Shown piece by piece: positions 24,074 to 33,483 of a DNA stretch of 64,000 nucleotides. Position 1 is the first letter of the stretch. The number at the start of each line of letters is the position of its first letter. The stretch comes from SIG607 sp045605385 (GTDB taxonomy: Bacteria > Bacillota > Clostridia > Oscillospirales > Acutalibacteraceae), in assembly GCA_045605385.1 (NCBI GenBank), contig JAZUPW010000008.1, positions 10,698 through 74,697 of the forward strand. The letters run 5' to 3'. Under the pieces are notes generated by a model. It was not told the DNA's origin and did not search any database. It was given only the letters and a program-made list of their open reading frames with translations. The position numbers and the translations under genes are program-made.

Positions 24074-25360
24074 ATGCAAACACTACTAAGTCTTTCAATC
24101 GCTATGTTTTCAGGCCTTATGCTTTCGCGTTTAGCAAAAAAAATAAAATTGCCTGCCGTTACCGCTTATCTTGTTGCGGGCATTCTTGTGGGCCCTTATT
24201 TTTTAGGTGCATTTCACGTTCAGGGGCTCGGCTTTACAAGTATGCAGGATATTAATACATATTCTCTTTTAAGCGACGTCGCATTAGGCTTTATTGCCTT
24301 TTCAATTGGTAACGAATTCCGCTTGGCGTCTTTAAAACAAACAGGAAAACAAGCCACCGTTATAGGCATTATTCAGGCAGTATTTACTACCCTTATTGTA
24401 GATGCCGTTCTTATTGGCGTTCACTTTATAATACCCGATAAATTACCCCTTACAAGCGCAATAGTATTAGGTGCAGTTGCTTCGGCTACCGCCCCTGCCG
24501 CTACCCTTATGGTTGTTCGCCAGTATAAATCAAAAGGCCCTCTTACCGATATCCTTCTGCCAATTGTTGCTTTAGACGATGCCGTTGGTCTTGTTTTATT
24601 CGCGGTATCATTCGGTATTGCAAAAGCATTAATTTCGGGAAGTATTGACTTTATTTCCGTAATTTTAGAACCTGTGCTTGAAGTTGTTCTTTCATTACTT
24701 TTAGGCCTTGTTATGGGACTTTTATTTACCTATTTTGAAAAATTCTTTCATTCGCGTTCAAAGCGTCTTACAATGTCTGTAACCTTTGTATTTTTAACCG
24801 TTGCTTTTTCTATGCTGAAATTTGAAGTTTTCGGTGTAAAAATTGCTTTTTCTTCATTACTTGTTTGTATGATGCTTGGTACTGCATTTTGCAACCTGTG
24901 TGATTTTTCCGAAGAACTTATGGAACGTGTAGAACGCTGGAGCGCTCCTCTTCTTGTATTGTTCTTTGTTATAAGCGGTGCCGAACTTGAACTTTCCACC
25001 TTTAAGGACGTACTTATTATATGCATTGGTCTTGTTTACGTATTATCTCGCTGTGTGGGTAAATACTTTGGCGCCAGTCTCAGCGCTAAATCGGTTAAAT
25101 GCACCGACAGTATTGTTAAATACTTAGGAATAACACTATTCCCGCAAGCAGGCGTTGCGCTTGGTATGGCTATGAAAGCCGAAGAACTCGGAAGCAGTGG
25201 TATAATTGTTGCAAACATAACCTTGTTTTCGGTACTGATTTACGAACTTTTCGGTCCTTTCCTTACAAAGATTGCTCTTACAAAAGCGGGCGAAATAAAT
25301 CCGGACGAAAAGGTCAGCGCAAGACATTTGTTTATGCACCACAAACAAATTAAACATTAA
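24074..25360 (+). CDS. Cation:proton antiporter (CPA2 type)
   Basis: 428 residues, about 12 membrane helices and no TrkA-N (RCK) domain at the end. Typical sequence points: YLVAGILVGPYFLG, the FIAFSIGNEFRL segment, SATAPAATLMVV, and ALDDAVGLVLFA with the paired acids used in ion exchange. It exchanges Na+ or K+ for H+ at the cytoplasmic membrane. AAGGAAG ribosome site. Stand-alone unit, between two terminators. Confidence 0.88.
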   Translation: MQTLLSLSIAMFSGLMLSRLAKKIKLPAVTAYLVAGILVGPYFLGAFHVQGLGFTSMQDINTYSLLSDVALGFIAFSIGNEFRLASLKQTGKQATVIGIIQAVFTTLIVDAVLIGVHFIIPDKLPLTSAIVLGAVASATAPAATLMVVRQYKSKGPLTDILLPIVALDDAVGLVLFAVSFGIAKALISGSIDFISVILEPVLEVVLSLLLGLVMGLLFTYFEKFFHSRSKRLTMSVTFVFLTVAFSMLKFEVFGVKIAFSSLLVCMMLGTAFCNLCDFSEELMERVERWSAPLLVLFFVISGAELELSTFKDVLIICIGLVYVLSRCVGKYFGASLSAKSVKCTDSIVKYLGITLFPQAGVALGMAMKAEELGSSGIIVANITLFSVLIYELFGPFLTKIALTKAGEINPDEKVSARHLFMHHKQIKH

Positions 25361-25372
25361 ATTATTGAAATT

Positions 25373-25412
25373 TCTGCTCTTGTATGCTACCATATAAGAG
25401 CAGACTTTTTTA
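25373..25412 (+). terminator. Terminator of the antiporter gene
   Basis: Stem TCTGCTCTT with AAGAGCAGA and a CTTTTTTAT tail, just before the next ribosome site. Confidence 0.85.
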
Positions 25413-25428
25413 TAAAGGAGTTTTTATT

Positions 25429-26211
25429 ATGATAAATCTTTGGGAAAATGCTCCGGGCACTGTGCTTGAAACCCCAAGCATTACACCGTTTATACCTGAA
25501 AACAAAAAAACCGATGCCGCAGTTGTTATATTCCCCGGCGGAGGTTACGGTGGAAGAGCTAACCACGAAGGCGCAGGCTATGCAGAATTTTTAAATTATC
25601 ACGGAATTACCGCTTTCGTTGTAAACTACCGTGTAAAACCGCATACTTTTCCGCTTGAACTTCTTGACGCAAGAAGAGCAGTACGTTTTGTAAGAGCGAA
25701 AGCCAATGAATACGGTATAAGTAAAGATAAAATTGCAGTTATGGGTTCAAGCGCAGGAGGACATCTTGCCGCGCTTGTTTCTACCTATACAAAGCCTATA
25801 GACTTTGAAGGCCTTGATGAAATTGATAACGAGAATTATTTACCCAACGCGCAAATTCTTTGCTACCCTGTTATTTGCCATCCGCAAGGCGATGGCGTTG
25901 CCCACGCAGGTAGTTATATAAATCTTTTGGGCGATAATTACGCTTCATTTGCAAAAGAAGTTGACCCTGCGCTTAACGTTACCGAAGCAACTCCCCGCGC
26001 TTTTATCTGGCATACCGCAAACGACGGCGGTGTAAACGTTATAAACAGTTACACCTATGCAACGGCTTTAAGAAAAAACTGTGTTTCAGCGGAAATGCAT
26101 ATTTTCCCAAACGGCCCCCACGGCTTAGGTCTTGCCGAAAACAACCCTCACGTTGCTCAGTGGTCAAAACTTCTTATTAATTGGTTTAAAGAAATAAAAT
26201 GGCTTGAATAA
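25429..26211 (+). CDS. Alpha/beta hydrolase, acetyl-esterase-like
   Basis: 260 residues from the ATG at 25429 (AAAGGAG). Hormone-sensitive-lipase/BD-FAE-like arrangement: VIFPGGGYGG (oxyanion), VMGSSAGGHLA (nucleophile Ser), IWHTANDGGV (acid) and FPNGPHGLG (base His). No signal peptide. It resembles intracellular acetyl(xylan) esterases that remove acetyl groups from imported oligosaccharides; the substrate is inferred only. Confidence 0.85.
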   Translation: MINLWENAPGTVLETPSITPFIPENKKTDAAVVIFPGGGYGGRANHEGAGYAEFLNYHGITAFVVNYRVKPHTFPLELLDARRAVRFVRAKANEYGISKDKIAVMGSSAGGHLAALVSTYTKPIDFEGLDEIDNENYLPNAQILCYPVICHPQGDGVAHAGSYINLLGDNYASFAKEVDPALNVTEATPRAFIWHTANDGGVNVINSYTYATALRKNCVSAEMHIFPNGPHGLGLAENNPHVAQWSKLLINWFKEIKWLE

Positions 26212-26216
26212 ACTTG

Positions 26217-26251
26217 AAATCCGCACTTTAAATTTTGTGCGGATTTTTTAT
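26217..26251 (+). terminator. Terminator of the esterase gene
   Basis: A 10-bp perfect stem AAATCCGCAC with GTGCGGATTT and T-run; the run merges into the next -35 box. Confidence 0.9.
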
Positions 26252-26279
26252 TGACTTCAATGTAAAAGAAGTGTATAAT
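26251..26279 (+). promoter_or_regulatory. Promoter of the MarR-DegV-HAD operon
   Basis: TTGACT (26251-26256), 17 bp, TATAAT (26274-26279). Confidence 0.85.
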
Positions 26280-26284
26280 TAAAA

Positions 26285-26300
26285 TGTTGATTTTTCAACA
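26285..26300. promoter_or_regulatory. Palindromic operator candidate of the MarR regulator
   Basis: TGTTGA-TTTT-TCAACA lies right at the expected transcription start, the normal place for MarR autorepression. Confidence 0.65.
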
Positions 26301-26324
26301 AACAATTATTTGGAGTTGTTTTTT

Positions 26325-26777
26325 GTGTTAGAAAGATTTGAAAAGTTTTCTTTTGCTATTTCCAAAATTTCACGCTGTTGGAACAAAATTGCGGCAGAAG
26401 AAATGGAAAAGTACAGCCTTAAAGGGCCCTGCGCTTTATATTTGCTTACCATTTACCGAAATGATGGCGGAATTACCGTAACAAAACTTGCCGAAATCTG
26501 TTCAAGAGATAAGGCTGATGTTTCACGTGCAGTTTCGCTTATGGAAACGGGTGGTCTTGTAGTTAAAGAAAGCATGGGGCAAAATCTGTACCGCGCAAAA
26601 ATAATGCTTACCGAAAAAGGCAAAAAAGCCGCCGAAAACGTAAGTAAGCGCGCTTGTCTTGCGGTTGATACCGCAGGAAACGGCGTAAACGATGAAGACC
26701 GCATAACCTTTTACAACACATTAGAACATATTGCCGAAAACCTTGAAAAAATTTGTAACAACGGTTTGCCCGAATAG
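26325..26777 (+). CDS. MarR-family transcriptional regulator
   Basis: 150 residues from a GTG at 26325 (GGAG 9 bases upstream; an in-frame TTG at 26310 overlaps the site). The winged helix is visible as ITVTKLAEICSRDKADVSRAVSLMETGGLVVKES in two parts (about residues 50-85), with the wing YRAKIMLTEKGKK. It is the first gene of an operon with a DegV protein and a HAD phosphatase; a palindrome at the transcription start is its likely operator. A fatty-acid-linked signal is plausible because of DegV. Confidence 0.85.
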   Translation: MLERFEKFSFAISKISRCWNKIAAEEMEKYSLKGPCALYLLTIYRNDGGITVTKLAEICSRDKADVSRAVSLMETGGLVVKESMGQNLYRAKIMLTEKGKKAAENVSKRACLAVDTAGNGVNDEDRITFYNTLEHIAENLEKICNNGLPE

Positions 26778-26787
26778 GAGAAAATTT

Positions 26788-27654
26788 ATGAGTAATTTTA
26801 TTATATGCACCGATTCAGCCTGTGATTTAAGTGAGGAAGTTTTAAAGCAGTGGAACGTTCCCTGTTTAAACCTTAAGTTCCGTTTTGAAGGCGAAGATAA
26901 AGAATACGGTAATTACGATATGCCCACAACCGAATTTTATAACAAAATGCGCGAGGGCGCTATAGCAAGAACTGCGGCGCTCAATCCCGAAGATTTTGCA
27001 GGTTGTTTTAAAGAATTTGCAAAAGCGGGAAATGACGTTCTCTGCCTTGCTTTTTCATCGGGACTAAGCACCACTTACAACTCGGCAAGAATTGCCGCAA
27101 GTGAAGTGGAAGAAGAATTTCCCGAAAGAAAAATTATTGTAATAGATACTCTTTGCGCCTCTGCAGGTCAGGGACTTTTACTTCGCCTTGCGCTTAACAA
27201 ACAAAGTCAAGGCTCTGATATTAACGAAACGGCAGAATACGTAACCAATACAGTACCTAAAATCTGCCATTGGTTTACGGTAGATGACCTTGTATATTTA
27301 AAACGCGGCGGAAGAGTAAGCCCTACCGTCGCTTTGGTCGGAACAGTATTAGGCATTAAACCCGTGCTTCACGTTGATAACGAAGGTCATTTAATAAGCA
27401 AAATGAAGGTGCGCGGCAGAAAAACCGCCCTTAACACCCTTGCTGAAAAATACGGTGAACTTGCCGATAAGGATTGTGAACAGATTGTATATATAAGTCA
27501 GGCAGACTGTATGCAAGAAGCCGAATATCTTGCAGAAATATTAAAAGAAAAATACGGCGTAACAGTAAATATTATTACAAATATAGGCCCAGTTATCGGC
27601 GCACATTCAGGCCCAGGTACTATGGCTCTGTTCTTTGTTGGAAAGGAACGTTGA
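26788..27654 (+). CDS. DegV-family (FakB-like) fatty acid-binding protein
   Basis: 288 residues from the ATG at 26788 (site GGAGA). The DegV fold is recognised from ICTDSACDLSEEV at the N-terminus, AFSSGLSTTYNSARIAA, YLKRGGRVSPTVALVG and the terminal GPVIGAHSGPGTMALFF. These are the residues that contact the fatty acid carboxylate in FakB proteins, which present fatty acids to the kinase FakA. No FakA is in the window. 10 bp after the MarR gene. Confidence 0.93.
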   Translation: MSNFIICTDSACDLSEEVLKQWNVPCLNLKFRFEGEDKEYGNYDMPTTEFYNKMREGAIARTAALNPEDFAGCFKEFAKAGNDVLCLAFSSGLSTTYNSARIAASEVEEEFPERKIIVIDTLCASAGQGLLLRLALNKQSQGSDINETAEYVTNTVPKICHWFTVDDLVYLKRGGRVSPTVALVGTVLGIKPVLHVDNEGHLISKMKVRGRKTALNTLAEKYGELADKDCEQIVYISQADCMQEAEYLAEILKEKYGVTVNIITNIGPVIGAHSGPGTMALFFVGKER

Positions 27655-27656
27655 TA

Positions 27657-28367
27657 ATGAGTTTAAAGGCTGTTCTTTTTGACCTTGACGGAACTCTGCT
27701 TCCTATGGATATGGATACCTTTGTAAATGCATATTTCGGGTTGCTTGTTAAAAAGTTGGCGCCACTAGGTTACAATGGCGAAAAATTAATAGCCTCTATT
27801 TGGTCAGGCACTAAGGCTATGGTTTTAAATAACGGTAAAAAAACAAATGAAGAGGTTTTCTGGGATTATTTCTGCAGCGTTTTCGGTAAAGAAGCAATAA
27901 ACGACCAACCTGTTTTTGATGAATATTACCGTAATGACTTTAACAAGGTTAAAGAAGTTTGCGGATATAACGAAAAGGCAAATGTAACCGTTAAAATTTT
28001 AAAAGAAAAAGGCTTACGTCTGGTTCTTGCTACCAACCCTATATTCCCAAAAATTGCAACACAAAACCGCGCAAAATGGGCAGGACTTGACATAAATGAT
28101 TTTGAATTTTACACAACCTACGAAAATTCATATTTTTGTAAACCAAACCTTGAATACTACAAATATATATTAGATAAGTTAAACCTTAATGCCGAAGAAT
28201 GTCTTATGGTAGGAAACGACGTCAGTGAAGATTTAATTGCCGAAATCTTAGGTATGAAAGTTTTTTTGCTTGACGACTGTATTTTAAACAAAGAAAACAA
28301 AGACGTTTCTGCATACAATAAAGGCAATTTCGACGAACTTTTAAAATATATTGACACAATTCAATAA
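27657..28367 (+). CDS. HAD-family hydrolase
   Basis: 236 residues. HAD motifs: FDLDGTLLPMD (I, nucleophile Asp), LATNP (II), KPNLEYY (III Lys) and VGNDVSED (IV). An alpha-helical cap of the C1 type lies between I and II. It hydrolyses a small phosphorylated metabolite. Its ATG is 2 bp after the DegV stop, so it is tightly coupled to that gene. Confidence 0.9.
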   Translation: MSLKAVLFDLDGTLLPMDMDTFVNAYFGLLVKKLAPLGYNGEKLIASIWSGTKAMVLNNGKKTNEEVFWDYFCSVFGKEAINDQPVFDEYYRNDFNKVKEVCGYNEKANVTVKILKEKGLRLVLATNPIFPKIATQNRAKWAGLDINDFEFYTTYENSYFCKPNLEYYKYILDKLNLNAEECLMVGNDVSEDLIAEILGMKVFLLDDCILNKENKDVSAYNKGNFDELLKYIDTIQ

Positions 28368-28370
28368 TTG

Positions 28371-28400
28371 TTGACAAAATATACTCTTACCCTTTATAAT
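28371..28400 (+). promoter_or_regulatory. Promoter of the SPFH gene
   Basis: TTGACA (28371-28376), 18 bp, TATAAT (28395-28400). The -10 box lies inside a long inverted repeat. Confidence 0.75.
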
Positions 28401-28444
28401 AAATACAGGCATAATTTATTTTTGCCGACATTTATTATAAAGGG
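28390..28444. repeat. 15-bp perfect inverted repeat spanning the -10 box and ribosome site
   Basis: CCCTTTATAATAAAT (28390-28404) and ATTTATTATAAAGGG (28430-28444) flank a 25-nt loop. The left arm contains the -10 box and the right arm the Shine-Dalgarno sequence of the SPFH gene. A transcript entering from upstream would fold and hide the ribosome site; one started at this promoter would not. Confidence 0.75.
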
Positions 28445-28453
28445 TGGTTTTTT

Positions 28454-29395
28454 ATGACAATTGCTATTATTATTGCTGTTTTGGTGGTTCTGATTTTACT
28501 GTGTTTACGAATTGTACCGCAAGCCACAGAACACGTTATTGAAAGACTTGGTAAATATAACAAAACCTGGGAAGCAGGTCTTCATTTTTTGGTTCCTGTT
28601 ATAGACCGTGTTGCTAAAAGAGTAACCTTAAAAGAACAGGTGCTTGATTCTCCCCCACAGCCCGTTATTACAAAGGATAACGTTACAATGCAAATTGATA
28701 CCGTTGTTTATTTTAAAGTCTTCGATGCAAAACTTTTCACTTACGGTGCAGTAAATCCTATCAGCGCACTTTCTAACCTTACTGCAACAACACTTCGTAA
28801 CATTGTTGGTGAATTAGAACTTGACGATACTTTAACTTCGCGTGACACCATTAACGGCAAAATGACCGAAATACTTGATTCTGCCACCGACCAATGGGGC
28901 ATCAAAGTTAACCGCGTTGAACTTAAAAACATTATTCCGCCTGCCGAAATTCAAAATGCTATGGAAAAGCAGATGAAAGCCGAACGTGACCGCCGCGAAA
29001 CCTTGCTTGAAGCAGAAGGTCACAAGGCAGCCGTTATCACACGCGCTGAAGGTGATAAACAGGCTATGATTCTTGCCGCCGAAGGTGAACGCGATGCAAG
29101 AATTGCCCGCGCAGAAGGCGAAGCAAAGGCTATTTTCCTTGCTAAAAAGGCAGAAGCCGACGGTCTTGCCGCATTAAAAGATGCCGGCGCAGACAATGCG
29201 GTTTTGGAACTTAAAAAATACGAAGCGCTTATTGCTATGTCTAACGGCAAGGCTTCTAAAATAATAGTTCCTACCGACGTTGTTGAAATGACAAAGAGTA
29301 ACGTAGTGTTTTCCGAAACAACAGGTCTTGGTGATAATACACCGTCTGCAAAAGACCTTCCTGCTGAAAAGAAAAAAGACATTTGCTGTGATTAA
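28454..29395 (+). CDS. SPFH/band 7 domain membrane protein
   Basis: 313 residues: an N-terminal membrane helix (1-20), the band 7 domain (IVPQATEHVIERLGKYNKTW onward to about residue 180, with TSRDTINGKM and GIKVNRVELKNI), then a long Ala/Glu-rich coiled coil (KAAVITRAEGDKQA, ARIARAEGEAKA) that drives oligomerisation. It scaffolds membrane microdomains or proteases (QmcA/HflK-like). No NfeD partner is adjacent. The ribosome site is GGGTGG. The last residues are DICCD. Confidence 0.93.
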   Translation: MTIAIIIAVLVVLILLCLRIVPQATEHVIERLGKYNKTWEAGLHFLVPVIDRVAKRVTLKEQVLDSPPQPVITKDNVTMQIDTVVYFKVFDAKLFTYGAVNPISALSNLTATTLRNIVGELELDDTLTSRDTINGKMTEILDSATDQWGIKVNRVELKNIIPPAEIQNAMEKQMKAERDRRETLLEAEGHKAAVITRAEGDKQAMILAAEGERDARIARAEGEAKAIFLAKKAEADGLAALKDAGADNAVLELKKYEALIAMSNGKASKIIVPTDVVEMTKSNVVFSETTGLGDNTPSAKDLPAEKKKDICCD

Positions 29396-29410
29396 GACAA
29401 AATAAATATT

Positions 29411-29450
29411 AAAAAATCGCTGAAATTTTAAAGTTTCGGCGATTTTTTGT
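29411..29450 (+). terminator. Terminator of the SPFH gene
   Basis: A 15-bp stem AAAAAATCGCTGAAA with TTTCGGCGATTTTTT (one G:U). Confidence 0.88.
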
Positions 29451-29476
29451 TTTGAAATTAACAAATGCCTTTGAAA

Positions 29477-29506
29477 TTGACATTTACTTTTTAACAAAAA
29501 TATTAT
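29477..29506 (+). promoter_or_regulatory. Promoter of the dockerin-bearing phosphoesterase
   Basis: TTGACA (29477-29482), 18 bp, TATTAT (29501-29506). A 13-bp direct repeat (TTTGAAATTRACA at 29451-29463 and 29470-29482) ends in the -35 box. Confidence 0.7.
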
Positions 29507-29575
29507 ATATTATAGTTATGAATTTGTTTTTATTATATAAAAACAGTTTAAATTTTTAAGAAAAGAGGATTTTTT

Positions 29576-32500
29576 ATGCAAAAAACAAAAAAACTTTTGG
29601 CATTAGTATTAAGCATTGCTTTAATTCTTAGTTGCTGTCCTGTTTTTTTAGCATCGGCTGAAGAAACAACACAGTTTACTTATGCAAGCAAACTTGATGC
29701 TGTAGTCGGCAATGATATTATAAATCACGACTACTCGGCTATGACCGAATTGCCCGCTGAAATCACAGGTTCAGCAAGTCTTTCTGCTACAGCAGCGTTA
29801 GACGGCGAAAAAACTTTAACTTTCGCTAACTGGTGGAAAGGCGACGGTGCTGACGCAACTATTGAAATTGGCAGAGAAAACTTTGCCGCAAGAATAACAA
29901 TGGTTGTAGACAACGTACAGACACAAAGAATTGGCGGTACTTTTTCTTTCAGTACTGTTGGTAAAAATGAAAACGATGTTGATACCGTGGCTTCTTACAT
30001 AAGAATTGCTTTACCCGACAGAGACGCAGGCGCTCCTTTTCCGGGTAACGTTATTTATTACAATGAAGGTGCTGAGTATCAATTCACAAACGTATCGGGT
30101 GTCACCCCCTTTACAACCGACAGCGCTATTGAAACATTAACTTTAGAGATTTATTCATTTAACGGAGTAAACTACTACTGTAAAGAAGACGGCACACTTA
30201 TAGGCGCTTCTGCGCACAAAACAGGCGTTACAGGCGCTACCTCAATTAAACTTTCAGGTGAATACGGTCTTACTTACGTTACCGATTTAATTGTTAAAGA
30301 ATTAAACGTAACTTTGCCCGAAGACTTATTTGAAAACGAAAAACTTCCCGAAGTAAGCGGCTTTGCAACAGGCGAAGATATTGCAAACTTTGATTTTTCC
30401 AAATTACAAGCTGGAACAACCCCCGAAGGTTGGACATTTAGTTCTTCAAGCATTGGTAAAGGCTCTTCTGATACTGCAGGTAAAAACGTTTTACGTCTTA
30501 ACAATACAAGCGGTGTAAGCAGAGCTACCTTTAAACTTCCCAAAAACAACTTTGCAGCACTTATAACCGTTGGTATGGACTACGCTCAGACACTTTCAGG
30601 TCAGGTTAAATTCGGCGTTAACGATGCAAACGGCAACAGTGCCGCTTACTGGTCAATAGGTCTTCCCAAGCGTTCAGCTGAAAACTGGCCGAAAGCAGGT
30701 AAGAGTTGTATACGTAACGGTTCGGCAGATTCAAGCTTTGCTTACCCCGCTACAGGCGATTATGCATTCAGCACCACAGGTTACACAACCGTAGATATGA
30801 TTATGTACTTCTACAACGGTTCGTTTACCTTTGTTTGGGGCGACGGCAGATTAGTTTACAGCGTTGATGCCAACCCCGAAGCTGATTTAGAGGGTGAATT
30901 AAGCCTTGTTCTTGAAAACGACTGGGCTGTTGCTTATATCCACAGTTTAAGAATTGTTGATATTGCTCCCTATACTGTTCCCGAACCTTATTATCTTGTT
31001 GACACAAGCGGATTTATTGCAGGCGACAAGATTCTTGATTTTGATTTTTCTAAATTCGAAGCAGGAAGCACTCCCGAAGGCTGGACATTTAGTTCTTCAA
31101 GCATTGGCAAGGGTTCCCTTGATACCGCCGCAAAGAACGTTTTACGTCTTTCCAACACAACAGGTGTATGTAGCGCAATGCTCAACGTTCCTGCCGAAAA
31201 CTTTGCCGCAGTAATGACCTTCGGTGTTGACCACAGTCAGACTCTTGCGGGTCAGTTAAAATTCGGTACCTACGGCGTTGTTAACGGCGAAGACAAACTC
31301 GGTTCTTACTGGTCAATAGGTCTTCCTAAGCGTAGTGAAAGCAACTGGCCTAAAGCAGGTAAGAGCTGCGTATACAACAACAACTGGTATTATTATCCGT
31401 CAGAGGGTGATGTTACCTGGGAAGAAGACGGTTATTCTACCATTACTATGGTAATGTACGTATACGAAGGTATGGCTTACTACTATTGGCCCAACGGAAC
31501 ACTTGTAAAAGAAATTACTCAGGGCGCATCTCTTGAAGGCGGCGCTAAGATTTACTTAGGTAATGACTGGGCTTCTGCTTACGTACACGATTTAAAGGTT
31601 TATGAAATTATTCCTAACTCATTAAAATCAGATTCTGCTTCTGTTTTACTTGAAAACGGCGCACCCAACCTAAACGTTAACTTTAGTTGGGATAACTCTG
31701 CTGAAGAGATTATTTCAAGCGAAAACTTTGAATTCGGCGCTGTTGTTACAGTAAAAGACGGTTCTGATGCTGAAAACACAACAATAGAAACCGAAAACGC
31801 AGAAATCTGGGCACTTGAAGCAACTAATGCAGGAGAATCTGTACTTAAATTTGCTAATTCCTCTGCTCTTGCTGTTGAAAATGTTGATAAATATGTAAAC
31901 GTAAGAACCTTTGTTAAGGAAGGCGACAAGTATTACTACGGCGCCCCCACAACTTACAACATTGCAAAACTCGCTGATATTCTTTACCGTTCTGTAACAA
32001 GTGAAGATGATAAGGCAGTAATTGAAGAATTCTTCAAAGACAGCAAAAACTTCTACGGTAAAGATTCTAAGAAGATTACCTTTACAGTATTCTCTGACTT
32101 CCACTACAAGCAGGGTATGTACGTATCTTCTATTGCCGATATGAACGAAATTTTTGACCGCGCTAACGCAAGTGGTTCTTCCTTCGTTCTTTCTGCAGGT
32201 GATATGACCAACGATATGTTAGGCTCTCCCGAACTTGTAAATGCATTTAAGAATAATAAATACGGCCTTCCTGCCGCCAACGTTTACGGTAACCACGAAT
32301 TAGAATCCGGCGGCAACTCTATGGCAGTTGTTACTCCTACCCTTACCAATGCAGATGCTGTTTGGGGTACTGCAGACGGTAAAATGGATGTAAATATTGG
32401 TTACTTCTACTTCGACGTAGACGGTTTCAGAGTTATCTGTACCGATACCAACTATTCTTGGGATCCCACAAATCAGATCTGGGAACACAGCGAAACTGCA

Positions 32501-33466
32501 AGTTACGGACCTCCTACAGGCAACACAAACGTTAACGCTTTAGGCCCTGTACAATTGGCTTGGCTTGAAGAAGTTCTTTACGATGCAGGCGAAAACAACA
32601 TTCCTTGTATTGTAATGAGCCACGCTGCATTAAGAACAGGTTGGAGCGAATTAAGCGCTGATGCTGCTGCCGCAGAAGAAATCTTCAGAAAAGTTAATGC
32701 AGATTATCCGGGTACTGTTATGATGCATATTGCAGGTCACGCTCACGATGACATTATTGAATATGAAGACGATATAGTTTGGTTCCGCGCTAACGTTACA
32801 CGTAACGGTTACTGGAAAGCAGCAGGTACCGACCACTACGGCGAAAACGATACCTTTATGATGGAAACCTACGACGTAGACGGTAACTTCTTAGGCTACG
32901 AAGAAAAGAAATTGAACACCTTAACAGGTGGCAGAAACACTCACTTCTTTGAAGAAGCATTAAGCGCTACCGTAACTATTGATTCTTGCGGTATTATTAC
33001 CATTGACGGTATGGAAACTCCATGGTTAAACGGTGTTGAACCCGACCTTACAGGTATTGACCCGCACATAAGACCGCAGATAAGCAACTATGCAAGTTTT
33101 GATTGCGCTAACGGTCACGTTTGGGCTGATGAATACGTTATAGACGGCAGTGTTCACTATAAAGAATGTATCCACCCAGAATGTACCATTACCGAAAAGG
33201 AAGAATACGGTTTCTATGGCGAACACGAATACGTAAACGGCGTATGTGTTTGCGGTAAAAAGGATGCCGGAAATATAGAAAACGGTGATATTAACGGTGA
33301 CAGCAGTATCAATGCAGCAGACCTTGCTTTACTTAAAAAGATAATTGCAGGTCTTACACCTGTTGACGATGCAGAGGTTGCAAACCCCAACGTTGACGAT
33401 ATTGCAGGTATACCTAATGCAGCCGACCTTGCTTTACTTAAGAAGATAATTGCTGGTCTTGCATAA
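29576..33466 (+). CDS. Secreted multidomain metallophosphoesterase with dockerin-like C-terminus
   Basis: 1296 residues. Signal peptide (about 1-28, cut near ASA-EE); three related beta-sandwich modules at about 35-245, 262-475 and 478-690, the last two very similar even in DNA (GWTFSSSSIGKGS in both); a linker; a calcineurin-like phosphoesterase at about 835-1110 with SDFHYK, AGDMTND, YGNHELE, MSHAAL and AGHAHDD metal motifs; a Cys-containing segment; and a dockerin-like pair at about 1235-1296 (GDINGDSSINAADLALLKK and a second NAADLALLKK copy). The second half lacks the canonical calcium Asp residues. Likely secreted and perhaps cellulosome-like or surface-attached; substrate unknown. Confidence 0.88.
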   Translation: MQKTKKLLALVLSIALILSCCPVFLASAEETTQFTYASKLDAVVGNDIINHDYSAMTELPAEITGSASLSATAALDGEKTLTFANWWKGDGADATIEIGRENFAARITMVVDNVQTQRIGGTFSFSTVGKNENDVDTVASYIRIALPDRDAGAPFPGNVIYYNEGAEYQFTNVSGVTPFTTDSAIETLTLEIYSFNGVNYYCKEDGTLIGASAHKTGVTGATSIKLSGEYGLTYVTDLIVKELNVTLPEDLFENEKLPEVSGFATGEDIANFDFSKLQAGTTPEGWTFSSSSIGKGSSDTAGKNVLRLNNTSGVSRATFKLPKNNFAALITVGMDYAQTLSGQVKFGVNDANGNSAAYWSIGLPKRSAENWPKAGKSCIRNGSADSSFAYPATGDYAFSTTGYTTVDMIMYFYNGSFTFVWGDGRLVYSVDANPEADLEGELSLVLENDWAVAYIHSLRIVDIAPYTVPEPYYLVDTSGFIAGDKILDFDFSKFEAGSTPEGWTFSSSSIGKGSLDTAAKNVLRLSNTTGVCSAMLNVPAENFAAVMTFGVDHSQTLAGQLKFGTYGVVNGEDKLGSYWSIGLPKRSESNWPKAGKSCVYNNNWYYYPSEGDVTWEEDGYSTITMVMYVYEGMAYYYWPNGTLVKEITQGASLEGGAKIYLGNDWASAYVHDLKVYEIIPNSLKSDSASVLLENGAPNLNVNFSWDNSAEEIISSENFEFGAVVTVKDGSDAENTTIETENAEIWALEATNAGESVLKFANSSALAVENVDKYVNVRTFVKEGDKYYYGAPTTYNIAKLADILYRSVTSEDDKAVIEEFFKDSKNFYGKDSKKITFTVFSDFHYKQGMYVSSIADMNEIFDRANASGSSFVLSAGDMTNDMLGSPELVNAFKNNKYGLPAANVYGNHELESGGNSMAVVTPTLTNADAVWGTADGKMDVNIGYFYFDVDGFRVICTDTNYSWDPTNQIWEHSETASYGPPTGNTNVNALGPVQLAWLEEVLYDAGENNIPCIVMSHAALRTGWSELSADAAAAEEIFRKVNADYPGTVMMHIAGHAHDDIIEYEDDIVWFRANVTRNGYWKAAGTDHYGENDTFMMETYDVDGNFLGYEEKKLNTLTGGRNTHFFEEALSATVTIDSCGIITIDGMETPWLNGVEPDLTGIDPHIRPQISNYASFDCANGHVWADEYVIDGSVHYKECIHPECTITEKEEYGFYGEHEYVNGVCVCGKKDAGNIENGDINGDSSINAADLALLKKIIAGLTPVDDAEVANPNVDDIAGIPNAADLALLKKIIAGLA

Positions 33467-33483
33467 AATATAGTTTTTTAATT

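Noticed and set aside
28454..29395. Floor/NfeD two-gene SPFH operon
   Set aside because: No NfeD-like gene is adjacent; a terminator follows the SPFH gene directly.
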